Shown piece by piece: positions 16,736 to 25,707 of a stretch of DNA of 64,000 nucleotides (position 1 is the stretch's first letter; each line of letters begins with the position of its first letter). The notes below the pieces were generated by a model. It made no database searches and was not told where the DNA came from. It saw nothing but the letters and a program-made list of their open reading frames with translations. The position numbers and the translations under genes are program-made. The DNA comes from AWTP1-13 sp035550075 (GTDB lineage Bacteria > Pseudomonadota > Alphaproteobacteria > Rhizobiales > Hyphomicrobiaceae), in assembly GCA_035550075.1 (NCBI GenBank), contig DASZQG010000049.1, positions 1 through 64,000 of the forward strand. Direction: 5' to 3'.

Positions 16736-16984
16736 AAGCGGCATCGCCCACCGGTCCCGGAGCATTTGCTTAAAAGGCGAATGCTGCCGCCATGGGTCCG
16801 TTAAACCTCGCGACTTAGAACTCCCCGCCACGCGCGGCGAGGCGTCAGATCTCGTGGTGCGCAAAGAACGTCGCCGCGGGGCGACCGACGTGCGTTGCAG
16901 ACCGATTTTTCGCGGCCTCGCCTGCCCGCAGGCGCGCCCCCGGCCTTCACGCATGCTGGCGCGAGCGGATTGGGGACTGCTGCG

Positions 16985-19459
16985 ATGCCTGCCCACCTGA
17001 AACTGCCGCGGCCGCAGATCGCCACCAAGCTTTACGGCGCCATCGCGCTGTTCCTGGTGATGGTGTACGCGCTGGCGGCGTCAGCCATTCACTTTGCCAG
17101 CCGCACCGAGGAGACCGCCACGCGGCTGCGCGCCGACGGGCTGACCCGCGTGGAGGCCATCGCCCGCGTGGAGAGCCTTCTCGCGCACCACAAGCGGCTG
17201 GTGGCGAGCGCCCCTGTTGCTGCCGACCGCGGCGCGCTCGATGCGGATCAGCAGGCCTACCGGGCGCTGACGGCGGATATTGCCGCGCTCGTTGAGCGCT
17301 CACAGCGCGCGGGCGATGTGCGGTCCTCGGAGCGCTTTGCCGCGATCGCGGCCGCGGGGCAGGCGGCGATCGAAGCGGCGGCGCGCGGCCAACATGCGCA
17401 GGCGCTCGCCTCCGTCGCCGCCTACACTGACGCCATGGGCGGACTGGAGCGCAGCCTTGCCGCGCAGCGCCTATCCAATCTCGATGAGGTGGAGAGCACG
17501 CTGGCCCGCCTCGCGGAGCGGTCGCGCACCCTGATCACCTGGGTTGCCGCCGGCGCGGCCGTCACGGGGCTGCTGCTTGGTCCGCTCGGCCTGCTGCTCC
17601 TGCATCGCATGCTGACGCGGCTGCAGGCCATCGGCTGGGCACTAATCAGGCTCGCCCGCAACGACACCTCCGTCGATATTCCCGGCGCCTTGGCGTCCGA
17701 TGAGATCGGCCAGCTCGCCCGCTCGGTCAGCGTGTTCAAGGCCAAGTCGATCGAGCTGCTGCAAAAGAAGGCGGAACTGGAGCGCGTCAACCTGCAGCTC
17801 GACGCAGCCATCAACAACATCCCGCTGGGCCTGAGCATGTTCGACGCGCAGGAGCGCCTGCTCGTCTGCAACAAGACCTACGCAGAAATGTACGATGTGC
17901 CGCGCGAGCTGGCGCGGCCGGGCACCGTGCACTGCGCGCTGTGGGAGCACCGGGTGCGCCGCGGCGCCCGCCACTCCGAACAGCAGGAAGTGACGGCGGA
18001 GGTCCGCATGGGTGGCGGTCCGCTGCGCCCGCCCTCGATGATCATCGAATTCGGCACGGATCGCGTCATCGCGGTGTCGCGCCAGCCGCTGCAGGGCGGC
18101 GGCTGGGTCTCGCTGCACGAGGACATTACCCAGCGGCGGCGGCAGGAGGAGAAAATCACGCATCTAGCGCGCCACGATGCCCTGACCGGGCTCGCCAACC
18201 GCGCCCTGTTTCGCGACCAGCTCGAGGGGGCGCTGCAACGGCTGCCGCGTGGCCAGGGTTTTGCCGTGCTGTGCCTCGACCTCGACCACTTCAAGACGGT
18301 CAACGATACGCTGGGCCACCCGGTGGGCGACGCCCTGCTTGTGCAGGCGGGCGAACGCCTGCTCGCCTGCGTGCGGGAGGGCGACCTGGTGGCGCGGATG
18401 GGTGGTGACGAGTTCGCGATCATCCAGGCCAGCGTGCGCGACAGTACCCAGACCGAAAACCTCGCTGCGCGTATCGTCGAAACCGTCAGCGCGCCGTATG
18501 TCATCGACGGGCAGCGCGTCGACATTTCGACCAGCGTCGGCATCACGCTGGCACCGCGCGACGGCGACGAAGCCGAGCGGCTGATGAAGAACGCAGATCT
18601 CGCGCTCTACCGGGCCAAGTCCGACGGCCGCCGCGGGCACGCCTTCTACTGCGCAAAGATGAACGACAGGATGCAGGAACGACGCGGGCTGGAGGAGGAT
18701 CTGCGGCGCGCGCTGCACGCCGAGCAGGTCAGGCTCGTGTATCAGCCGTTCGTGAATGTCCATTCGCGCAAGGTGGCCGCGTTCAGGGCGCTGCCGGACT
18801 GGCACCATCCCGGCCACGGGCCGCTGTCCCCGGGCGATTTCGTCAGCCTGGCCGAGGACGCGGGCGTGATCGTCGAGGCCGGGGAATGGATGCTGCAGCG
18901 CGCGTGCGCCCAGGCGGTACGCTGGCCCAACAGCGTGCGGGTGGCGGTGAGCGTCTCGCCGCTCCAGTTCCAGAAGCGCAACCTGGTCGAGGCCGTGCTG
19001 CAGGCGCTGGCGGCGTCGGGGCTGGCGCCTCAGCGTCTGGAGCTGGACATTGCCGAATCCACGCTGGTGCATGAGAGCAAGAGCATGCTGGCGGTGCTAC
19101 ACCAGTTGCGCCAGCTTGGCGTGGCGATTGCGCTGGCGGATTTCGGCCGGGGCTATTGCGCGCTCAGTTATCTGCGCAGCTTCCCCTTCGACGTGGTCAG
19201 GATCGACAAGGGGCTCATCGCCGCCATGCCGCACAAGCCGGACGCGCGGGCGATCGTGCAATCCATCGTCGGGCTGGGACATAACCTGGGCATGACGACA
19301 GGGGCCGAGGGCGTGGAAAGCTTCGAGCAGCTCGAGCTGCTCGCCGCATGCGGCTGCAACGAGGTGCAGGGCTATCTGCTGAGCCCACCCCTGGCGGCGG
19401 ATCAGACCGATGGCGCGCTCAATGAGCGCGTCCGCATCGCGCAAAACGCCGCGGCGTGA
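16985..19459 (+). CDS. Membrane GGDEF-EAL signalling protein with a degenerate EAL domain
   Basis: An 824-residue cyclic-di-GMP protein. Order: transmembrane helix (about 14-36), periplasmic helical sensor, second helix (about 183-208), HAMP-like linker, PAS domain (about 277-390, LDAAINNIPLGLSMFD), GGDEF (about 400-560) and EAL (about 575-820). The GGDEF site is intact (MGGDEF) with an inhibitory RxxD site (REGD) five residues before it, so diguanylate cyclase activity with feedback control is likely. In the EAL half the signature Glu is replaced (FRALPDW) and the DDFG motif reads ADFG, so phosphodiesterase activity is probably lost. The start at 16985 is chosen because it directly precedes the first helix; an in-frame ATG at 16895 is possible. 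Confidence 0.9.
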   Translation: MPAHLKLPRPQIATKLYGAIALFLVMVYALAASAIHFASRTEETATRLRADGLTRVEAIARVESLLAHHKRLVASAPVAADRGALDADQQAYRALTADIAALVERSQRAGDVRSSERFAAIAAAGQAAIEAAARGQHAQALASVAAYTDAMGGLERSLAAQRLSNLDEVESTLARLAERSRTLITWVAAGAAVTGLLLGPLGLLLLHRMLTRLQAIGWALIRLARNDTSVDIPGALASDEIGQLARSVSVFKAKSIELLQKKAELERVNLQLDAAINNIPLGLSMFDAQERLLVCNKTYAEMYDVPRELARPGTVHCALWEHRVRRGARHSEQQEVTAEVRMGGGPLRPPSMIIEFGTDRVIAVSRQPLQGGGWVSLHEDITQRRRQEEKITHLARHDALTGLANRALFRDQLEGALQRLPRGQGFAVLCLDLDHFKTVNDTLGHPVGDALLVQAGERLLACVREGDLVARMGGDEFAIIQASVRDSTQTENLAARIVETVSAPYVIDGQRVDISTSVGITLAPRDGDEAERLMKNADLALYRAKSDGRRGHAFYCAKMNDRMQERRGLEEDLRRALHAEQVRLVYQPFVNVHSRKVAAFRALPDWHHPGHGPLSPGDFVSLAEDAGVIVEAGEWMLQRACAQAVRWPNSVRVAVSVSPLQFQKRNLVEAVLQALAASGLAPQRLELDIAESTLVHESKSMLAVLHQLRQLGVAIALADFGRGYCALSYLRSFPFDVVRIDKGLIAAMPHKPDARAIVQSIVGLGHNLGMTTGAEGVESFEQLELLAACGCNEVQGYLLSPPLAADQTDGALNERVRIAQNAAA

Positions 19460-19469
19460 GGGTCACGGA

Positions 19470-20618
19470 TCAATCCAGCGTGCGGCGGAAGCGACGCACG
19501 GCAATCGTCATCGCCAACAGCATCAGCCCGGCCAACGCCAGGGCCTCCACGTGGAGGTCATAGAGGTCCGAGCCCTTGAGCATGATGCCCCGCACGATGC
19601 GGATGTAGTGCGTCAGAGGCAGAAACTCGCCGAAGATCTGTGCCCAGCGCGGCATGCCGGCGTACGGGAACATGAAGCCTGACAGCAGGATGTTGGGCAG
19701 GAAGAACATGAACGACATCTGGATCGCCTGAAGCTGGTTCTGGGCGATGGTGGAGAAGGTGTAGCCGACGGACAGGTTGGTGGCGATGAACAGCGTGCTG
19801 AGCGCTGCCAGCAGCGTCACGCTGCCGTTGACCGGCACCTGGAAGATCAGGGAGCCGAAACCGAGGATCAGCGCGGCCTGGATGAACCCGATGAAAATGT
19901 AGGGCGTGATCTTGCCGATCATAACCTCCAGTGGACGGATCGGCATGGCGAGCAGGCTCTCCATGGTGCCGCGCTCGATCTCGCGCGTGACCGACAGCGC
20001 GGTGAAGATCAGCATGGTCATGGTGAGGATGGTGCCGAGCAGGCCGGGCACAATGTTGAGGCTGGTGACAGCGGCGGGATTGTAGCGCCGGTGCTGGCGG
20101 ATCTCGAAGGCAGGAACCGACTGGATGGTCTCGGGCAGGCCGCGGTCGCGCGCCAGCGCGCGCGACACGATGCCCTCGAGCGCGCCCAGCGCGGTGCCGG
20201 CCGCGACGGGATCGCTGGCGTCGGCCACAACCAGCAGGGCCGGGCGGTCTCCGCGCCGCACGGCCCGCTCGAACCCGGCAGGAATCTCCACCCCGAACAG
20301 AATGTCGCCGGCGCGCATCCAGCGATCCATCTCCTCTTCCGAATGCGCGATGCGCGTGAGCTTGAAATAGGAGGTATTGCTGAGAGCGGCCAGGATCGAG
20401 CGGCCGAGGTCGCTTTCCTCATGCACCAGTACGGCTGTGGGCAGATGGCGCGGCGTGGTGTTGATGGCGAAGCCGAACAGCAGGAGCTGCACCAGGGGAA
20501 TGAAGATCATGGTGGCGAAAGTCAGCCGGTCGCGGCGGAGCTGGACGAACTCCTTGATGAACATCGCGAGCGTGCGCGAAACGGCGCCCGAGCGGCGCAG
20601 ACGGTCCAGGCTGATCAT
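19470..20618 (-). CDS. ABC-2 type transporter permease
   Basis: A 382-residue permease: one N-terminal helix after FIKEFVQLRRDRLTF, a large periplasmic domain (about 50-175), then five helices with the ABC-2 signature around LSVTREIERGTMESLLAMPI. It matches the YbhS/YbhR-type permease fold. The start overlaps the ATPase stop (ATGA). Only one permease gene is present, so it may act as a homodimer. Confidence 0.93.
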   Translation of the reverse strand: MISLDRLRRSGAVSRTLAMFIKEFVQLRRDRLTFATMIFIPLVQLLLFGFAINTTPRHLPTAVLVHEESDLGRSILAALSNTSYFKLTRIAHSEEEMDRWMRAGDILFGVEIPAGFERAVRRGDRPALLVVADASDPVAAGTALGALEGIVSRALARDRGLPETIQSVPAFEIRQHRRYNPAAVTSLNIVPGLLGTILTMTMLIFTALSVTREIERGTMESLLAMPIRPLEVMIGKITPYIFIGFIQAALILGFGSLIFQVPVNGSVTLLAALSTLFIATNLSVGYTFSTIAQNQLQAIQMSFMFFLPNILLSGFMFPYAGMPRWAQIFGEFLPLTHYIRIVRGIMLKGSDLYDLHVEALALAGLMLLAMTIAVRRFRRTLD

Positions 20619-21583
20619 CGGAAATTGTCCTGCGAGCGCCCCATCAGGTCGATGAACACATCCTCCAGCGTCGGCTCGGACGCGGTCCAGGAGAGCTGAG
20701 GATCGGCCCGGAACCGGGCCACGGCGGTTTCCAGCTTGCCGGCGTCTCGGCCGGAGACGTGCAGGCTGCTGCCGAACGGCGCCACCATGTCGATGCCGGG
20801 CGTGGCCGTGAGCTTGTCGGACAGGGTTTGCAGGTCCGGGCCGCTCACCGAATAAGTCTTCAGGTGCGAGGCAGCGATCACCTCCTCGATGGTGCCCTGG
20901 GCAAGCAGCTCGCCGTAGGCGATGTAGGCGATCTCGTGGCAGCGCTCGGCCTCGTCCATGTAGTGGGTGGAGACGAGCACCGTCATGCCCTCCGACGCCA
21001 GCTTGTGGATCTCGCCCCAGAACTCGCGCCGCGCCTTCGGGTCGACGCCGGCGGTGGGCTCGTCGAGCAGCAGCAGGTCGGGCTTGGGCAGGATGCAGGC
21101 GCCGAGCGCCAGGCGCTGTTTCCAGCCGCCGGAGAGCAGGCCGGCAAGCTGCGTCTCGCGTCCCTGCAGCCCGAGCTGCGCGATGGCCTCCCGCGCGGCC
21201 TTGGTGGGATCGGGCAGGGAATACATGCGCGCCACGAACTCGAGGTTCTCCTGGATGGAGAGGTCCTGATAGAGGCTGAAGCGCTGTGTCATGTAGCCGA
21301 CGTGGCGCTTGATCTCCTCGCTTTGCGTGCGGATGTCGTAGCCGAGCGCGGTGCCGCGCCCGCTGTCGGGCGTCAGCAGCCCGCACAGCATGCGCAGCGT
21401 GGTGGTCTTGCCGGAGCCGTTGGGGCCGAGGAAGCCGTATATCTGCCCCCGGCGCACGCGCATGGTGAGGTTGCGCACCACCACCTTGCCGTCGAAGGAC
21501 TTGGTGAGGCCTTCGACCTCGACGGCGATGTCGCCGTTCCTAGCCGGCGCGGGCGTGGCGCTATGTGCCTCACCGTTGCGCAT
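20615..21583 (-). CDS. ABC transporter ATP-binding protein (YbhF-like)
   Basis: A 322-residue ATPase with Walker A GPNGSGKTT, signature LSGGWKQRLALG, Walker B LLLLDEPTAGVD and the switch histidine in VLVSTHYMDEAE. The C-terminal 80 residues are the accessory domain seen in drug and daunorubicin-type exporters (ending in EPTLEDVFIDLMG). It powers the adjacent permease. The start overlaps the HlyD-gene end by 14 nt. Confidence 0.94.
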   Translation of the reverse strand: MRNGEAHSATPAPARNGDIAVEVEGLTKSFDGKVVVRNLTMRVRRGQIYGFLGPNGSGKTTTLRMLCGLLTPDSGRGTALGYDIRTQSEEIKRHVGYMTQRFSLYQDLSIQENLEFVARMYSLPDPTKAAREAIAQLGLQGRETQLAGLLSGGWKQRLALGACILPKPDLLLLDEPTAGVDPKARREFWGEIHKLASEGMTVLVSTHYMDEAERCHEIAYIAYGELLAQGTIEEVIAASHLKTYSVSGPDLQTLSDKLTATPGIDMVAPFGSSLHVSGRDAGKLETAVARFRADPQLSWTASEPTLEDVFIDLMGRSQDNFR

Positions 21584-22376
21584 GCGATACGCCGCTGCTG
21601 TCTGTCCGCAGGACGATGGAAGCGGGCTGGCCGACCCGCAGGTCCTCCGGATGCTCGGGCAGAGCCTCGATGCGAAACACCAGGCGCGCCCGCTCTTCCT
21701 GGCTGTAGATGATGGGCGGGGTGAACTCGGCCTGCGCCGAGATGAAGCTCACGCGCGCTGCAAGGGCCGCTTTGCAGCCGTCGCAGTGGACTACCACGTG
21801 GTCGCCGATGTGGATCTTCGGCAGCATCGCCTGTGGAACGAAGAAGCGCACCTTGACGTTGCCGGGCGGCAGCAGGGACACGATCGGCCGGCCGGGTTGC
21901 ACCATCTCGCCGACGCGGTAGTAGACCTCCTGGATCGTCCCCGTTGCCGGGCTGGCGAGACTTCGCCGTTCGAGCCTCGTCTTGGCCGAGTTGAGCCTGG
22001 CTTCGGCGGTGCGCAGGGCAGATTGCGCGTCGTCGAAGGTCTTCTGCGAGCCTACCGAGCGCTTCAGAAGCTCCTGGGCGCGATCGAAGGTCACACGCGC
22101 GTTGGCGACGGCGGCCTCGTTCTCGGCCACGGCCGCCTTCTGCAGGTCGGAATCCAGGGTGAACAGCGGTGCCCCGGCGGTCACCCGGCTCCCTTCGCGC
22201 ACCGACAGCGTCTCCACGCGGCCGGCCTCGTCCGGGCTGATGAATACCAGCTCGGCCTCCACCCAGCCCTGGAATTCGAGCGGTGCGGTGCTCTCGCGCA
22301 GGTAGATGTACGCGGCGGCGCCAAGCCCGACCGCGATGGCGCCGGCCGCGATGGCAATGCGTCTTGTCCTGTTCAC
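21570..22376 (-). CDS. HlyD-family periplasmic adaptor (YbhG-like)
   Basis: A 268-residue membrane-fusion protein: N-terminal membrane anchor (AIAAGAIAVGLGAAAYIYL), a biotinyl-lipoyl-like half (GWVEAELVFISPDEAGRVETL), a helical hairpin (about 75-135) and the second lipoyl half (SLASPATGTIQEVYYRVGEMV). It links the inner-membrane ABC exporter to an outer-membrane channel. The CDGCKAAL segment places two cysteines in the periplasmic barrel. Its ATG overlaps the TetR stop. Confidence 0.92.
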   Translation of the reverse strand: MNRTRRIAIAAGAIAVGLGAAAYIYLRESTAPLEFQGWVEAELVFISPDEAGRVETLSVREGSRVTAGAPLFTLDSDLQKAAVAENEAAVANARVTFDRAQELLKRSVGSQKTFDDAQSALRTAEARLNSAKTRLERRSLASPATGTIQEVYYRVGEMVQPGRPIVSLLPPGNVKVRFFVPQAMLPKIHIGDHVVVHCDGCKAALAARVSFISAQAEFTPPIIYSQEERARLVFRIEALPEHPEDLRVGQPASIVLRTDSSGVSHAQR

Positions 22377-23110
22377 GGCGCGCTCCTTGCCGGTCGGCCG
22401 GCCAATACATCGAGGTGAGCGCGCAGCAGCCCGCGCGCATCGAGCGGATCCAGCCTGGCGAACAGGCCATCCCAGATCACCGACATCAGCAGGGGCGCGA
22501 CGATGAGCTGCGGGAAACGCGCGGTGGCATCGACGGCAAGATCACCTTCACGGGCGCCGCGGGCGGCGACCTCACGCAGCAGGCGCAGGCCGCGGGAGAC
22601 GACTTCGCGGTAGTAGAACTCGGCGATGGCAGGAAAGCGCGGTCCTTCGCTGATGATGAGGCGCAGCAGCAGGCGGCGGTGCGTACCGAGCACCTCCTTC
22701 TCGAACAGGGTGAAGAAGGCACCGAGGGTTTCCGTTGCGGGCACGTTGTCCGCGCGCGCTGCTTGACTCATGCCTTCAAACACCGGCTGGACGGCGCTGC
22801 GGATCAGCTCCTCGAAAAGCGCTTCCTTGTCCTGGAAATAGAGATAGAGCGTGCCCTTGGCGACGCCGGCGCGCGTGGCCACGTCATCGAGCCGCGCGGC
22901 ATCGAACCCGCGCTCGGCGAAGATCGCAAGTGCCGCATCGAGGATCGCCTGCCGGCGTGCCTGCGGCTCCACCCTGCGCCCGCGCGCGGGCTTGGCGGTA
23001 ACACGCGGAGGCTTGGCCGGGCTCCTCGATGGGGCTGTGCGCGGCTGCCTCGGCGCGCGCGGCGCTGCCGGGTGCCGGGTGCGGGCGGTAGCTGCCGGCT
23101 TGCGCGGCAT
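22373..23110 (-). CDS. TetR family regulator of the ABC exporter
   Basis: A 245-residue regulator with a long basic Pro/Ala-rich N-terminal tail (residues 1-50). The TetR helix-turn-helix follows (ILDAALAIFAERGFDAARLDDVATRAGVAKGTLYLYF) and then a C-terminal ligand domain of the CecR/YbiH type. It is first in the tetR-hlyD-ATPase-permease unit, with coupled overlaps. A perfect palindrome 15 bp upstream of its start is the probable autoregulatory operator. Confidence 0.92.
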   Translation of the reverse strand: MPRKPAATARTRHPAAPRAPRQPRTAPSRSPAKPPRVTAKPARGRRVEPQARRQAILDAALAIFAERGFDAARLDDVATRAGVAKGTLYLYFQDKEALFEELIRSAVQPVFEGMSQAARADNVPATETLGAFFTLFEKEVLGTHRRLLLRLIISEGPRFPAIAEFYYREVVSRGLRLLREVAARGAREGDLAVDATARFPQLIVAPLLMSVIWDGLFARLDPLDARGLLRAHLDVLAGRPARSAP

Positions 23111-23125
23111 GGGAATGCTCCTGCT

Positions 23126-23145
23126 ATGACTGACCCGTCAGTCAT
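23126..23145. promoter_or_regulatory. Probable TetR operator
   Basis: ATGACTGAC-CC-GTCAGTCAT is a perfect 9-bp inverted repeat with a 2-bp spacer, 15 bp upstream of the TetR start. Size and symmetry fit TetR-dimer operators. Binding here would repress the whole exporter unit until a ligand is bound. Confidence 0.82.
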
Positions 23146-23812
23146 ATACGCCCAGGAAACCGTTTTGCAAGCGGAAGCGGGATCACGGTTTCGGGAAGCC
23201 GCCGGCGCGGGCCATGGTATGGCCGGCGCGACCGAATGGGGGCCGGTCCGAAAGTGCCGCGAGGCCCCCCGGGCGCACACATCGTGTGCTGGGTGGCGCG
23301 TGGCCCGTCACGACGCAGCGGCACAGCCTGCGCTTGCGGAGGCGGTTCCGCTTTCGCGTACGGGCGAATGCGGCCCATGCGGACGCATCGTCGCACGACA
23401 GACAAAGAACCATGGAGGCGGAGCGGCGGACGGCTGGCATACCGGATCGGACAAGCAGCTTGAAAAGCATCGCCTTCCCGACGGGTAAGGACTTGTGCGG
23501 CCGTGCCTTCGCCACAATCCATCGCGTGCTGCATGCACACGTGCACGCGCAAGGACGTGTCCGTGCTGCCGCACACGACGATTTGTTTCTTCGTCCGTGA
23601 ACCGAGCAGGCTTGCCAGCACAATTTCGCCTACCCAGTATGAGATCCGGCCCGTGCGATCCATCGGATCGGGCGTCCGGAGTGTGAGCACATCGCAACGT
23701 ATGCTGCCGATTGCGACGGATTCGCCGGAAGGCCGCGTTCTGACTGCGGGCTTCATGCCGGTGCGCCAATTCGAAGCCTGCTGACAGTTTCAACCCTCTC
23801 GAGGTCTCCACC
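23146..23812. other. Intergenic stretch without a supported gene
   Basis: In these 667 nt both strands have open frames, but none has a convincing ribosome site, domain or codon pattern. Partial inverted repeats around 23200-23230 (GCCGGCGCGGGCCAT...TATGGCCGGCGC) are visible. They could be a structured leader or a remnant repeat. Confidence 0.5.
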
Positions 23813-24151
23813 ATGAACCGCCTTCTTGCCCTTGTCGTCGTGCCGTTCCTGGCCGTGGGGCCCGTGCACGCCGCCAGTCCCAAGGTCGAGGCTGCGATCC
23901 AGGCCGTTTCCAAGATCCCCGCCGACACCGCGAAGTTCCAGGGCTATTGCGCGCTGCTGACCGAGCTCGATGCCGCCGGCGAAGAGGGGCCAAAGGTGGA
24001 CGAGGTGCAGAACAAGCTCTCGGACTTCATGCAGTCGATGGGACCGGACGTGGCCGCGGCATGGGCGCTCTACGACGAGCTGGAGCCTGAGTCCGAGGAC
24101 GGCAAGGCGCTGGCGGCGGCCTTCGAGGCGCTCGACGAAAAGTGCCCCTGA
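23813..24151 (+). CDS. Small exported protein of unknown function
   Basis: A 112-residue protein with a signal peptide (LLALVVVPFLAVGPVHA, cleavage before ASPK). The mature sequence is acidic and helical with two cysteines (FQGYCALL and DEKCP at the very end) that may form a disulfide. The spacing and acidic helices recall other small periplasmic proteins of this order. No family was recognised. Confidence 0.72.
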   Translation: MNRLLALVVVPFLAVGPVHAASPKVEAAIQAVSKIPADTAKFQGYCALLTELDAAGEEGPKVDEVQNKLSDFMQSMGPDVAAAWALYDELEPESEDGKALAAAFEALDEKCP

Positions 24152-24185
24152 GCGCAGCCGCCTGCACCACGCAGCCGCTCGGCGG

Positions 24186-25601
24186 TCACACATACTGCCC
24201 GCCATTAGCCGTTGAGCCGGCTCCGCTGCCGGGGAAATAGGTTGCCCCGCCGCCGGCGGTGTAGATCACGCCATTGCTGTCGACGGTGTAGCGCGTGCCG
24301 GTGGCGCTGCCGGTGAACGTCATGCCGTTGGCGCGGAAGAGACCGAGTGAATCCGCGCGTACAAAAGCGGTGGAGAATGCCGGCGTGCCGGTGAGGGTGA
24401 CTGAGATGCCGAAAGTGCGGATCATGCCGTGCGCAGCGGCATACTGGTGCGAGACGCCGCCGCCGCTGATCTTGTAGGGGCCGATCGCCGTGACGAGGCC
24501 GCCGGCATCCTGCACCCGGACGTGGTCGCCGGTGTGTGCCGCGAACTCGATGTTCTGGAAATCGACCCGCGCCGCCGTGACCAGCAGGCCGTGGCGGGTG
24601 CCGCCCGAGGTGGTGAGCTTGAGGCCGTCCAGCCGCCACAAGCCCTCGGTCTTGGTGGCGCTGAGGATCGCGGTGCCGGCGGAAATCGAGAGAACCACGT
24701 TGGCGGGCGTGGTTGGATCCCCGCGCAGGATGACCGTGCCGGCGCCGCTGAGCGACTTGAGCGTGAGGTTCTCGGTCCAGGTGCCGTTGGCGATCTGGAT
24801 GGTGGCGTCGTAGATGCCGAGGTCAAGTCCGCCGACAGTGTCGATGGCCTTCTGGATGGTGAGGAAGGCGCCGCCGGCGCTGTTGGTGAGGCCGTCGTTG
24901 CTGTCGCTGCCGTCGGCGCGCACGTAGTAGGTGCGTGCGGCGGTGAGCAGCTCGCGCCGCGGCGTGAACGGAAAGCTTGCCACGCCGGTGCTGCGATCGA
25001 TGGTGATGGCGTCCTTCCACGCCGAGCCGTCGGGGCTGACCTTGACGTGGAAATTGTCGTCGCCCGCCGTGCCCATTTCGGCGCGTCCGGAGAAGCCGGT
25101 CTGAAACAGCAGGCTGGCGGTGTCGCCGGCGGCGTTCTTGTTGATCTTGTGCTGATGCCCGCTGCCGGCGTGGGTGAAGAGCGAGGCGTCGCTGGCAACC
25201 GCCAGCCGGTTGGTGGTGTCGGCCGTGGTGCTGACGCCCCAGATCGAGGCGCCGGTGGGGCTGCCGGCAGCCTCGCCCCAGGCGCTGCCGTCCCAGGCAT
25301 AGAGCGCATCCTCATCCGCGACCCAGGCCGTCCAGCCCTCGTTGGGTGCGTAGAACATCCAGGCGCCGTCCTGGTACGCGGCGATTTCGCCATCGTGTCC
25401 GGCCCAGGCGCCGGTGGCGCCAGTGGCGACGATGTAGCGGGCGCCCTCGGCCGGGCTGCCGGGCGGAGCGCTCAGGTCCTTGTCGACCACGGCGAGCTGC
25501 ACAAGGGCATCGAGCGCGCGCAGCGCTTCGTTATGGGTGACATGCTTCTGGGCCTGTGCGGCCATGATGTAGGGGAGGTCGAGGTTTGCAGTGGTATCCA
25601 T
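24186..25601 (-). CDS. DUF2793 protein with a beta-helix C-terminus (phage/GTA spike-like)
   Basis: A 471-residue protein. Residues 1-110 form the DUF2793 module (LDLPYIMAAQAQKHVTHNEAL and GWTAWVADEDALYAWDGSAW). Residues about 225-460 read as a repetitive right-handed beta-helix (YYVRADGSDSNDG, AIDTVGGLDLGIYDATIQI and similar turns). DUF2793 occurs in prophages and in head-spike proteins of gene transfer agents. No head, tail, lysis or integrase genes lie beside it, so it is either a relict or an orphan spike gene. The start at 25601 begins directly with the domain. Confidence 0.82.
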   Translation of the reverse strand: MDTTANLDLPYIMAAQAQKHVTHNEALRALDALVQLAVVDKDLSAPPGSPAEGARYIVATGATGAWAGHDGEIAAYQDGAWMFYAPNEGWTAWVADEDALYAWDGSAWGEAAGSPTGASIWGVSTTADTTNRLAVASDASLFTHAGSGHQHKINKNAAGDTASLLFQTGFSGRAEMGTAGDDNFHVKVSPDGSAWKDAITIDRSTGVASFPFTPRRELLTAARTYYVRADGSDSNDGLTNSAGGAFLTIQKAIDTVGGLDLGIYDATIQIANGTWTENLTLKSLSGAGTVILRGDPTTPANVVLSISAGTAILSATKTEGLWRLDGLKLTTSGGTRHGLLVTAARVDFQNIEFAAHTGDHVRVQDAGGLVTAIGPYKISGGGVSHQYAAAHGMIRTFGISVTLTGTPAFSTAFVRADSLGLFRANGMTFTGSATGTRYTVDSNGVIYTAGGGATYFPGSGAGSTANGGQYV

Positions 25602-25707
25602 GGGTCAGGCAGGCCTTCGGTGGTGATCGCCAGCCGAATTGTCCCATGTGCGCAGGGGGGCGGGGATAAGTGCCGCCGCAGTGCGGGTGGTTAAGGCCGC
25701 GCGCGAC

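Noticed and set aside
23142..23756. A 204-codon minus-strand frame in the gap upstream of the TetR gene
   Set aside because: No domain or ribosome site; it would cover the TetR operator and promoter region.
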